From positions 1 through 20,438 of the forward strand of contig JAAMPI010001063.1 of the NCBI GenBank assembly GCA_013054445.1: DNA of 20,438 nt. The letters are read 5' to 3'. Position numbers and translations under genes: made by a program. Positions 6,424 to 15,182 of the stretch are shown here, piece by piece. This DNA comes from Cudoniella acicularis (taxonomy: Eukaryota; Ascomycota; Leotiomycetes; Helotiales; Helotiaceae). Each line of letters opens with the position of its first letter. The first letter of the stretch is position 1. Under the pieces are notes generated by a model. It saw only the letters and a program-made list of their open reading frames with translations. It was not told the DNA's origin and did not search any database.

Positions 6424-9106
6424 ATGAATGATGCTTCAAATCTACGCTGCTATACAAAACTCATTCGCTTTCAGATGAGCCCATCTGAGGAAGAACTACT
6501 ATTTGAATCTCCGGATACTGTCCAGCAAAGAACTATCCAGTCCTGGGCCCATGCAATGGGACTTGAATTTGAGTACTCTCTTGCAACGAGGATTGCAAGG
6601 GTGGTAAGACAGGCTCCTACAGTCGCAACAGAATCGGCTGGCATGTTTGACGGAGAACCGACAAGCTCGATATCCTTCTTGAACTCACAGTATGCTCAAC
6701 CGCTAGACTACAACTTCGATGGAGTATTTAACCAGGACCAGTTTCTACTTCCAGACTTAGTTGCAATCACGTCTCAACCAACTACGTCTCATACGAAGAA
6801 GGGTTCGTATGAGACAAGTGACAAAAGTACACAGACTGACATGTATCCGCTGCATCATCCAACACACCCACATCTACCAATCCAGCCTGTGTCAACATAT
6901 CCACCAGCTGCAACTATTTTACCGCCAGTTTCCAATTCAAATAACACTTATACACCTCAAGGGCACCGGGTCAAAAGCATGCGCGCTATTCTGGCTTGCC
7001 AACCTTGCCGTAGCATTAAGGTAAAATGTGACGGAAAGCGTCCTCAATGTAGCTGGTGCAAAGAGAATGGTAAAGATTGTCACTACCGCGACCCTCCTCC
7101 AAAGCGTTTACCAAGAGCAATGCCTCCAGTCTTAGGAGAACCAAAATGCGAGAGTTGTCTGGGTAAAAAACTAGAATGCGATCACGACAGACCAAGTTGT
7201 TCAGCTTGCAAAACCCTTGCCATCGATTGCCACTACCGAGCAGCGAAGCCGTGTGAGCGCTGTCGTATTAGAAAGAGAAAATGCTGCGTTGTCCACCCCA
7301 AGTGTGTCGCTTGTCTTAGGGAGGGTGTTAATTGCTGCTTCCAAGATCAAAATTCGAAAATCCAAGATTGTTGGCATTACAATGAGAGGGTCGAAGATGA
7401 AATTGAAAATTTCCTAACTCAAGCCAACATCCAGCAAATTAACAATGAAGGGTTTAATGTAAGGCAAAGATCTATCATTTCAGATTCCAATTTAGCTGAT
7501 GTATTTAACAGGCGCCGTCTTTGAAGCACGGCACACCAACGCAGATGCATGAACCAACAGGACCACCTCTTATCCCGAGACAGGAATCCAGCCAAATAGG
7601 GCCCCCGATGAGTGTTGAAGGTGAAAGAGGTCGAGAGTTGGTTAAGAGAGCTTATGAAAGTCACTCAATCCTCAATAGCCCAGCCAGTTCCGGCTATCAG
7701 GAGATCATTTTCGACTCGAGTTCTCCTCGTATGAGGAGTCCAGCCTCGGCATCGTCAGGAAGACGAGGGCCATTGGATGCAGCCGCGCGCGCAGCAGCGA
7801 ACGCGGTCAAAGCCATTGGCTCTTGTTGGAGATGCAAGTTCTTAAGAAAGAATGTGAGTTTGGAAACCTACCTCTTAGCTCGCTAAAGAAATGCTGAAAG
7901 GTTCTAGTGTGATGTTGATTCGCCTTGTTGGGCGTGCCCGAAGACGTCCCGTAAATCTGGTAATTGGTCTGCCGTGGGCTGCAAACGCGGCTCTCTCAAG
8001 GAAGAAATGCCATCATTGGAGTTGTGCCCAGGCCCGGATGCCCTAGCCACGAAGCTCGGACGTCATTCAGCCAAGCAATTTTGGGCAGCTGCGAATGAGT
8101 GGTCCCGAGATCAAATTGGCCAGAGAGAGAATATCATCAAACACGTACTTGATGTTACTGCATCTCATTCGGACCAAGACTTCCTCAATGTGTTCCTTCA
8201 AAATCTGGATATTCACCTACCTCCTGCGGAAAGCCCTCGCAATCCTATTCACGAAAAGAGTCCCGATTTACCCCCAACACTGAGTCCTCTTCAAGAATGC
8301 ATTGCGGCAATTGTCTACGAATCAAACTCTTCCTCCGGCTTAAATTCTATGACTTCCTATCTCCATAACAGTTTGTTGAAGGAGATAGTAATGTTTCAGG
8401 CTGCAGCGCGTTATCAGGCAAACACAGACAGTGTAAGACAAGAGTCAAAACCAGTGTGATGTAAACTAATTCATGAGTCTAGGATGAACTTATTGCACAA
8501 TCGTTCATTTGTTTACGCAGTAGCCTAGAAGCCTCACGTGTGTTATTTGAACACGGAAAATATCTGCACCAAGCATGCAGTTCCTCCACATGCGAGATCG
8601 AATGCATTGAGAACATGACCCGACATCTAGAACAATACCTCAACGAGCTATCCCGGGTATTCTTCAAGTCGGAGAACATGCGCACCAAACACAACTGGTG
8701 GTTATCTGCATTCTACAGCTTTTGTATTCAAAGCTTCGTTCGGCAATCACTCATGGAGATGTCGATACTACTACGTGGCAGAATTGGGCGCGCCGCGGAT
8801 GAATACCTCCACTTGGCCATTCGATTATTCATTGCTAGCTCTGGTGATTACGATCCACTTGTTAGAGGTTTTGCGCCCGGGTCAAAGGAGAAGGATTTTG
8901 ATCATACGTTGGTGGCAGATTTTCAGGCCGCACAGGTAGCTGTCAGTCAAACATCGTGGAAAGGAGATGGAATCACTTCTTCTGGCCAGTATCTAAAGAA
9001 GCTATTTGGTGATACTGGCCAGGACCTTCTTCCTGGGCCTGCAACACTGTTAAAGGAGAAGTCTAGGATAGCCTCCTTTGTTGAGGACTCGGAAAACGCC
9101 TATTAG
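6424..9106 (+). CDS. Putative transcription factor with four Zn2Cys6-type clusters
   Basis: Four exons (6424-7458, 7512-7853, 7908-8432, 8483-9106), all joined in phase 0, give about 841 aa. Residues 25-65 form a small charged/helical block (TIQSWAHAMGLEFEYSLATR); 70-185 are Gln/Pro/Thr-rich. Three tandem clusters follow with the same spacing, C-x2-C-x6-C-x6-C-x2-C-x6-C: Cys 192-219, 242-269 and 277-304. Clusters 1 and 2 both end CHYR. Cluster 1 has the usual basic KVKCDGKRP; cluster 2 has lost most basic residues (GKKLECDHDRP); cluster 3 is RIRKRKC. A fourth cluster (Cys 450, 453, 460, 466, 469, 484) has x14 before its last Cys and follows RRGPLDAAARAAANAVK, as in fungal CWRCK-LRK proteins. 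Residues 495-841 are mostly helical and without a recognised fungal regulator middle domain. Likely nuclear and DNA-binding; targets unknown. MSPSEEELL (6475) is an alternative start. Confidence 0.87.
6997..7335 (+). other. Three tandem Zn2Cys6 clusters
   Basis: Eighteen cysteines in 113 residues form three modules with identical spacing. First cysteines are at residues 192, 242 and 277. Linkers are 22 residues (Pro/Arg-rich) and 7 residues (HYRAAKP). The repeated C-HYR end and SWCK/SACK cores suggest internal duplication. Only cluster 1 has the full basic DNA-contact signature. Confidence 0.9.
7459..7511 (+). other. Intron 1 of the zinc-cluster gene
   Basis: 53 nt with donor GTAAGG, branch GCTGAT and acceptor TTAACAG, phase 0. 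Without splicing, the first frame ends at TGA 7522-7524, only three codons past the acceptor. Spliced, it continues APSLKHGTPTQ into the frame that carries the fourth cluster. Confidence 0.82.
7854..7907 (+). other. Intron 2, inside the fourth zinc cluster
   Basis: 54 nt with donor GTGAGT and acceptor GTTCTAG, phase 0. It joins CWRCKFLRKN to CDVDSPCWACPK, so the cluster only exists in spliced mRNA. The join recreates a C-x2-C-x6-C-x5-C-x2-C series exactly. Confidence 0.9.
8433..8482 (+). other. Intron 3 of the zinc-cluster gene
   Basis: 50 nt with donor GTAAGA, branch AACTAAT and acceptor GTCTAG, phase 0. It removes a TGA at 8457-8459 and links NTDS to DELIAQSF in the last exon, which is open to TAG 9104-9106. 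Confidence 0.87.
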
Positions 9107-10371
9107 CAATCATCGCAGTATAGATATCCAAGTCAGACCGAACCGTGGAATATCTGAATAATGGCCAATCAAGGACCAATGTTACCTTACACAAGACTAT
9201 ATCGTGCATCGTCTCTATCTTCAATGGAATCTATTTTTAGTCAGCTTTGAACTAGTACTTTACTGTTATGGGTTCATAATAGTGGGCATTCATGCCTGTC
9301 AGGGCTAGAAATATAAGGATCCTGGATTCCTGTTCAGTGGTTGAAGAGAGTTCTATTTTTGAGTTTTTTTTTTATCGAGGGCATCTGGCTTTCGCCATCG
9401 GAGTTTAAACAAGATATTATGTCCCGGGTCTTAGATAGGATTCAATTTACGATAATTAGATGTTAGGAATTGCTAAATATTCATAGATAATTCTCTTTTC
9501 CTCAGAAGGTCCGAGAGAGCAAGAAATTGTATGTCATTTTCCCTAGTGCAGCTTAGAAGAAGGTTCTCCCCTTCAGTCTCATATTGAACGTGCTTGCTCC
9601 GTGCAACATTTGCTTCGAACTGCTGTACCCAAATACTTGTTGTAAATTGGGTACAGATTTTACTTTGCAGACTTACGGTTACAGCATAATGAGAATTCAT
9701 AATTAATCTGGCGTTATGCTTCGACTGATAATCTCGCTCAGGGCCAGGAACACTTCAAATGACTAAAATCCCCGTCCATTCAGGAGCGGTACGATGTCTT
9801 CGATTGCGTCTGTGTAAATAACGAGATGAGCAAAAATCTTAATTCACATAGTTAGAACAATACTAGTAGTGCCTTGCGCTCTCCGAAGCTGACCTCTAAG
9901 ACTCAGGGGGTTCCCGCTAACGATTCAGTGCACGATTGCCTGAACTTTAGTGACTACAGCCTGGAAATCCATTGCAGTTTTGCGTGCTACTTACAAAGGG
10001 CTAGAACGAATAATCATCGCATTTGTGAAGAAATTTACTAAGTCAAAGTTGAGCTTTTACTTAAGTTTACACTTTTTTAACAAGTTAGAATTCTCATCTT
10101 GCGTTAGAGGTTGACACGTAAATCTCAGCCTCTACACGTTAGTGTATTGACCCTGTAGCTTTGGCGACTTGTATGCAAAAAGTATGAGCAATTGCCGTGA
10201 GCATACGCTAAAACGTCAGCATGCGATCGCTAATTTGCAGTGGTTGCTGCCTGATAAATAGCGTTGTGCTTGCTATCACGCCTTGTTCTCAACCCTATTG
10301 AGCTAAATTCAAGTCAATTATTTTAACAAAATCGCAACGAAATTACTGATTGCATTAACGCAAAATATCCC
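9107..10371. other. Gene-free AT-rich stretch
   Basis: It should include the 3' UTR of the zinc-cluster gene. A 75-codon minus-strand frame at 9473-9700 has no recognisable motif and non-coding composition. Long T/A runs lie at about 9363-9372 and 10070-10079. No terminal repeats, tRNA arms or introns with both signals were found by eye. Confidence 0.4.
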
Positions 10372-11435
10372 TCACACAGCCCCTTCTCTTTCCAGGCTTC
10401 CAGCTTTTTTTTTGTGGGTTGGAGAGAACTTACCGAATTGACCGCCAACGTTCTTCCCCATCTCGTCCTCCATCCTATCTAATTCCCTCAACGACTGTCC
10501 TGCTGTATCGAGCCAACTCGTCGGTAACTTCTGTTGTAATATCTTCCTCACAATATCGTGTGAGATTCGTGGGGACTCCCCACCTAAATCAATACGTTCT
10601 GTTGCGTCTGGAGCGTACTAATATCGTGGCTCGTGTAGCTCCGTGGCAAAGAATTTGGAAATTGCTTTTCCGTCTTTGTGGATTTTTTTCAGAGCTGAAA
10701 GCTCCTTGTAAGCTTTGATGAGGTCCGCTGTATATATTAATTTAGTACGAATATTTCGAGTATGAAATAGAGTATGAAGAGGGACGGACCATATTCAATG
10801 AGGAGAGTGTTCAGTCTAGATATTCCCACTGAATTTCCTCGTGACATACGCTCCTCGAGCTAAATAATCCCATGCTAGGTTTGCAAGATAGCTTGGAGGT
10901 ATACGTTGTGAAATCGTCGGACTTCTTTCACTCCCTCGATTTTATCACGTAGTGCCAATTCGCGAATCTTGTGATGAGTTTGCGTTTCGGTAAGGGGTTC
11001 GAGGTCGGAGGTGGATGGGTTGTCCCAAAGGCTGGCGAGTATGTCCTTTCGTTCGGAACCTGTGAAGGTGTCTTTGAAGGGACTCCCACGAGTAACTTGC
11101 TCAGGCTTCGATTTGTGTTTTGGTTGATCAACAATATGTTCATCTGAGGATGGGGTCTCTGCATCTTTCTTTTGAACTCATTGGAAGCATCAATAACTGC
11201 TGACCCTTTTTGGGTACTTGAGGGGTCCTTGTGTTCTGCTGTTATCGAGAACGGTAAGTACCGAAGAGTTCTGCTGAGTCGCTGTGACTTACTATGCAGA
11301 GCCTCCCTCCAAATACCATGGTATTCCCTTCAAAGAACAAGGAGGTCTCATACGGTTTTTTGAACCATGGTCGTCTCGGTGGTGAATTGAAATCGCCCAG
11401 GTGCCTCTTTTCCTTGTGTTGGATAGCTACCACTA
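10372..11435 (-). pseudogene. Decayed unrecognised protein gene
   Basis: Protein-like sequence covers the minus strand but switches frame and carries stops. Block A (11435-11293) reads KEKRHLGDFNSPPRRPWFKK and ends at a GTAAGT donor (intron about 11239-11292, acceptor AACAG). Block B (about 11235-11165) reads EHKDPSSTQKGSAVIDASNE. Block C, one frame over (about 11165-10875), reads SDEHIVDQPKHKSKPEQ, TGSERKDILASLWDNP and THHKIRELALRDKIEG. Block D, another frame (about 10890-10372), reads ANLAWDYLARGAYVTRKF, KAYKELSALKKIHKDGKAI and HDIVRKILQQKLPTSWLDTA, ending at TGA 10372. In block D, stops lie at 10816 (TAG), 10795 (TGA) and 10618 (TAG). The composition is charged, soluble and helical. I recognise no family. 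No ATG-initiated frame represents it, so ordinary ORF calling misses it. The plus-strand frame at 10419-10718 is antisense. Confidence 0.5.
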
Positions 11436-11447
11436 GAACGACTCGAC

Positions 11448-11469
11448 AAATATAACTTCAGTTATATTT
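11448..11469. repeat. Perfect 10-bp inverted repeat
   Basis: AAATATAACT-tc-AGTTATATTT: two perfect 10-bp arms with a 2-bp spacer, just upstream of the relic at 10372-11435. It could form a hairpin or bind a dimeric protein; role unknown. Confidence 0.85.
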
Positions 11470-12195
11470 AGCTCTAGTCTATAAGTTTGTAGGAATAGCT
11501 TCACGAAGACATTCTTGACGAAGATGGTCGAAATTCGAGGACATTGCAAGGACATTGTGGCTGGAGGTGGGGCGGAAAAAAGCAGGGATTTCAATATCAT
11601 CGTCGATTCGTCGAAGGTTTGTGGAACAATGACCTCTGTACAGATTGTGGAGTAAACCATCCAGAGCTAGCTAAGCTACAGATTCGGATGACGAAACCGC
11701 TCTACCGCGAATTTGAGGTAAAAAATCTCGAATGGAGGAGCTTATCAAAAAGTTAGGGAGAGAAGCATATCACACGTTTCAGGCTTCATGCACTATCGGT
11801 TGCTAAATTTAGGCCACTGCCCTTGGACAGTGGTGCAAAGGCGCCAAGGACCACCCTTATTATTGTCACCTATGGCACTTGCCGCAAGTTGGCAGAATTG
11901 TAAGACACGCTTCCCGGATGAGTGTTTATAAACAAATGTCAGATTATATGAAACAACTCCTCTTGAATCTTATTCAAGCAAACTCTGTAGTTTCATTGAA
12001 TTCATTTTGTGACGGATATGATTCGAAAATGATTTTGCTTCAAAGCAACTGTAAAGCTGAGCAGTTAATTGGGGTATGAACAATCCAATATCGTATTCCT
12101 AAATCTCGAGCTGCAACCTCGTACATACGGCCTCAAAACTCTCCCTCAACTCAAATCAGACATGTCGCCATAGAACCGAAGGTTGACCTTGCCAA
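11470..12195. other. Intergenic, with unassigned coding-like fragments
   Basis: Two plus-strand patches look protein-like but cannot be assembled. One is 43 codons from ATG 11524 (MVEIRGHCKDIVAGGG, RDFNIIVDSSKVCG). The other runs from about 11810 to 12079 (KGAKDHPYYCHLWHLPQVGR, then VYKQMSDYMKQLLLNLIQAN). In the same area another frame reads TLIIVTYGTCRKLAEL. They may be a further decayed gene. A CCACTG/CAGTGG hairpin lies at 11814-11833. No family recognised. Confidence 0.3.
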
Positions 12196-12978
12196 TCAAG
12201 TCATCACCGTCAAGGTATGAACATAGCGAATCTTGCCACTTTCAATACGGAATTCATGACTATCAGGCCTGCCGGTAGGACCACCAAAGGACAAGAATAC
12301 ATCAACCGTGCCCAATGTCTCATCAATCACATATCGGCGATTCACCAAATCAATGTTGTTCGGGATGCCAACATTGCACGAATCCGTTGCCGTCCCTTTT
12401 CCCGTGTAGCTCCCACCTTCAAGACGATCACAAGGAGTGCCCCAAGGAACTTTGACGGTTTTGTCCTTGAAAATATCGAGATAAGCATCCGCAGCCGCTT
12501 GAATCACTGCTCTGGTGTCGCGCTTCGCATCGGGAATAGTAGTCCAATCTTCTGTCTTCGCCCATTTGAGTGTACTAGCCGGGTCGAAAAGCCAGTCGCC
12601 TTTTTTCGTCACAAGAGTTTGCATCTTGGTAACTTGGCCATTGGTAAAGCGCATTTGTGTACCAATAACAGATGGGAGTTTCGTGTCTGTGATGATCAAT
12701 TCGGTATAAGTGGCGCAGGCTGTTAGATCATATGTGCTCTTCGTGTGGTCGATTTTGAGCGCTGTGGCGAGAATGCCGGTTGCGACGGTGGCCGCCTTGT
12801 CGTTTTCGGTATAATTAAGTGAAGTTGAGAGAGCTTTGATGCCAGCGGAGCTACCAGCTGTTTGCGCTGCGATATAATCTGCAGTCGCACCCTCAAGCAC
12901 TGATCGGGTGCAGTCCGCAATTGCTCTGGGAGCTGCAATAGCTGTCGCAGCTAGTGAGAGTATACTGAGAAGAAGCAT
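12196..12978 (-). CDS. Secreted DUF8021-type protein
   Basis: A single exon of 260 aa runs from ATG 12978 to TGA 12196. The frame is open further upstream to 13053, but MLLLSILSLAATAIAAPRA is a classical signal peptide, so 12978 is the likely start. The mature protein has an N-terminal Cys (ADCTRSVLEG), a YIAAQTAG helix, LKIDHTKSTYDLTACATYTE, then AKRDTRAVIQAAADAYLDIF, VPWGTPCDRLEGGSYTGKG, NRRYVIDE and a C-terminal DSHEFRIESGKIRYVHTLT. This order fits a fungal secreted family (DUF8021) with an NTF2-like cystatin-type fold: VPWGxPCxRxEGG and RRYVVDE-...-RYVHT are its marks. Length is usual and no key Cys is missing. The enzymatic role is unknown, and effector-like function is only a possibility. 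Confidence 0.85.
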   Translation of the reverse strand: MLLLSILSLAATAIAAPRAIADCTRSVLEGATADYIAAQTAGSSAGIKALSTSLNYTENDKAATVATGILATALKIDHTKSTYDLTACATYTELIITDTKLPSVIGTQMRFTNGQVTKMQTLVTKKGDWLFDPASTLKWAKTEDWTTIPDAKRDTRAVIQAAADAYLDIFKDKTVKVPWGTPCDRLEGGSYTGKGTATDSCNVGIPNNIDLVNRRYVIDETLGTVDVFLSFGGPTGRPDSHEFRIESGKIRYVHTLTVMT

Positions 12979-13876
12979 CGTGAATCTTGTTATAATTGTG
13001 CTGGAGTGCTGGCCGACTGTGGGTGGTGGATTCGAATACCTGAAGGGCTCCAATAGATCTTGTTGAGACCTACCTTTCGGGAAGTACTTGATATATAGTC
13101 CAATACTAGCAGTGGGGTAACCATTCGCGGCATTTGGAAGAATTCATCTCAAGGCTGGGGTAGATAGTTAGGGTAAGTCTTTTCTGTACTAGCCGAATAT
13201 CATGGTAGGATATTGGCCACTGGCAAAATGTTGAAGTGACTCTCGATGCTAATCAAGAGTATGGATACGCATTAAGCCCTTCTCGAAGGGAAAGGAAGGT
13301 TCGAATAACCAAGGATTCGGCATCATGTCACCGACTTCATAAACGGAGTGACACTGACAATGATCTTGGTGGCAGTCGCACTCGCTTTACTCACCAACCA
13401 GCTCCCTTCGAAAGTTGATGGGCACGCAGGTGATTTATTTACCTCCCACTAGAGCTGATAATCAATATATCCAATAAACGCTAGTGTCGGTGATTGGTTT
13501 TGGGTAATAAAGAAAAGGGGAAGGAAAAACAAACGCGCGGGCAATAATATAGGTGCGAATTAAAAATACAGTAGTTACACGCATCGATGATTGGACAGGG
13601 GTAAAACATGGGTTAAGAATGGAAAGGGGGAACCGGAGAAATAGTGGGGTACGATTTATAGAACACTCGGCAGTTACCTGAGCGCAACGTTGAAATAACT
13701 TCAGAGCCCTGGCTAACGCAGCCATCGGGAGGCTAAAGACATCTGCAACGGCAAAATGTAAACTAGCTGTTAAGGAAATCGAACTTGGTTATTTGTCATC
13801 TCAGTGCTTTGGGCAAATTGAGGACATAAATCGATCGACTATGAGCGGACTTGTTGGAGACTCACGACTGTCCGTA
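12979..13876. other. Upstream region, no intact gene
   Basis: Beyond the promoter there is one orphan hydrophobic fragment at 13309-13452 (plus, 47 codons to TAG; DFINGVTLTMILVAVALALL then TNQLPSKVDGHAGDLFTSH). It could be a lost exon of a membrane protein, but I cannot connect it to a start. The 13462-13725 minus-strand frame looks like chance. Confidence 0.3.
13091..13097 (-). promoter_or_regulatory. TATA-like box for the DUF8021-type gene
   Basis: TATATAT reads on the minus strand about 115 bp before the ATG at 12978, leaving room for a leader of about 80 nt. It is the only such box in the first 250 bp. Confidence 0.4.
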
Positions 13877-13905
13877 CAATCAGGTCGGAAATGTCTTCGT
13901 CACGT
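13877..13905 (+). repeat. Left terminal inverted repeat of the Tc1 element
   Basis: 29 bp pairing with 15154-15182 reversed. The outer 13 bases are identical; mismatches are at positions 14, 20, 21 and 28. Confidence 0.9.
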
Positions 13906-13991
13906 GCTATTTTCATACCCCCTTTTAAAAAGACAGTCACTTCACCATTTCAAGTCAGAATTAGACCAAAATAGGTTCAAATTGAAGCTAT

Positions 13992-15053
13992 TTAGTACTT
14001 GGTTGCCCCTCCCTTATTCGCTAAGCATGCATCCCATCTACAGGGTACTGAATCACACAGTTTTAGAAGGAAATCTCCGTCGATTTGAGGCCAAGCTTGC
14101 TAGAGAGCTAGTCTCATTTCCGCTGCACTTTTTACCTTATGCCTTTGTTTGGAGATTATATCCTTGATATACTTCTAAAGATTCTCGATCGGATTAAGGT
14201 CGGGCGACTAGGGTGGCCAGGACATTCTCTTTACCCGCTTGTTGTCCAAATATTTAGTGATGATTCGGGCAGTATACCACAGGGCATTATCTTCTTGTAT
14301 CACTACCTCGTCCCCGTACTTCCTTCTCATCCTTTCATAGAATAGAATAAAGTACCTTTGACAGACCCATTTATACCGCTTTACGGTCATATTCTCCCCT
14401 TCCGGAAGCATATACAGGGGTCCTATCTCGTCTCTACAAAAACAGCTCTATACACTTACAGTCGTTCTTCCACTCTTAAACGAAGGCCGTAGGTTCTTCT
14501 CCGCGTATTCCTCTTCCCTACCAGCCCCCCTTGTTACCTAAAAAGTCTGTAAATCCTCCCCTACTTCGAATATAACCTCATCACTCTAACACACCTTCCG
14601 ATTGTCCCTTTTCATAGCTTTTTCAGCCCTGCAGTGAATCCTACGCTTTTTCTTGTGTAATGCCGAGAGGAAGGGCTTTTTACGTGGTCTACGCTTTGCT
14701 TTTCCGAACGATTTAAGGATAATTGCGACCGTATGGTGGTTTAAACGTTTGCCGGATTTAGAAGGTGTTATAAGCGCTTTTAAGGTCATCCTTGTGTCCG
14801 TAATTGCTGTTCGTACGAGAGATCGTGTACCCTGAGGGTTAATTTTCTTTAGACAACCGCTTCTTGGCTTGCTTTTAAAAGTAGTATTAGAGCAAATAGA
14901 CTGGCGGGTAATAAATAAGGTAATAGTAGTGCGGGGGTGTTTAGTTTTCCGGGAAATCTCGGTCGGAGTATATCCTTCTTTGTAGAGAGTCTATATTTTA
15001 TCTCTCTGAGCCAGGGTAAGCTCTCTTCGATCTGTCTTCCGTTTAACACCTAT
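13992..15053 (-). pseudogene. DD34E Tc1-type transposase with seven TAG stops
   Basis: One uninterrupted frame of 354 codons ends at TAA 13992-13994. The first codon is probably ATA 15051-15053, a likely mutated ATG before GVKRKTDRRELTLAQR. The N-terminal part is a helix-turn-helix (YKEGYTPTEISRKTKHPRTT), then LNHHTVAIILKSFGKAKRRP. The catalytic residues are D158 (SDEV), D255 (QEDNALWYTAR) and E290 (SPDLNPIENL), with exactly 34 residues between the last two. Stops are at codons 21, 156, 172, 202, 282, 293 and 318, all TAG. At 156, 172, 202, 293 and 318 Trp is expected, or fits the context; at 282 (WPP-stop-SPDLNPIE) Gln is expected. TGG-to-TAG, CAG-to-TAG and ATG-to-ATA are each one CpA-to-TpA change on one strand, as made by RIP. 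No frameshift is present. Length is normal for the family. Confidence 0.95.
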
Positions 15054-15153
15054 AGTCCGAAGTTGCGAGAGAAAATAATTAAAAAAAATAATTAGAAAAT
15101 AATTTTTTGTGTGTGGGAGGGGGGGGCCACAGTAAGACATGGATTATAAGCGA

Positions 15154-15182
15154 ATGTGACGCTGACATATCCGACCTGATTG
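15154..15182 (-). repeat. Right terminal inverted repeat of the Tc1 element
   Basis: Partner of 13877-13905, followed by the TA duplication at 15183-15184. Confidence 0.9.

Larger units (their letters stand above)
13877..15182 (-). mobile_element. Tc1/mariner element, inactivated, 1306 bp
   Basis: The ends are inverted: the left starts CAATCAGGTCGGAAATGTC, and the right, read inward on the minus strand, starts CAATCAGGTCGGATATGTC. They match at about 25 of 29 positions. Both are flanked by TA (13875-13876, 15183-15184), the Tc1/mariner target duplication. One transposase frame on the minus strand fills most of the element. Size, target site and DD34E signature all agree. The element is full length, with no frameshifts, and was silenced by point stops only. 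Confidence 0.93.

Noticed and set aside
10419..10718. 99-codon plus-strand frame
   Set aside because: Antisense to block D of the relic, begins at a TTG rather than ATG, and has no recognisable content.
12217..12726. 169-codon plus-strand frame
   Set aside because: Exact antisense of the secreted DUF8021-type gene.
13296..13312. GGTTCGAAT, a tRNA B-box-like string
   Set aside because: The flanks cannot form a T-stem, and no acceptor, D or anticodon arm is found around it.
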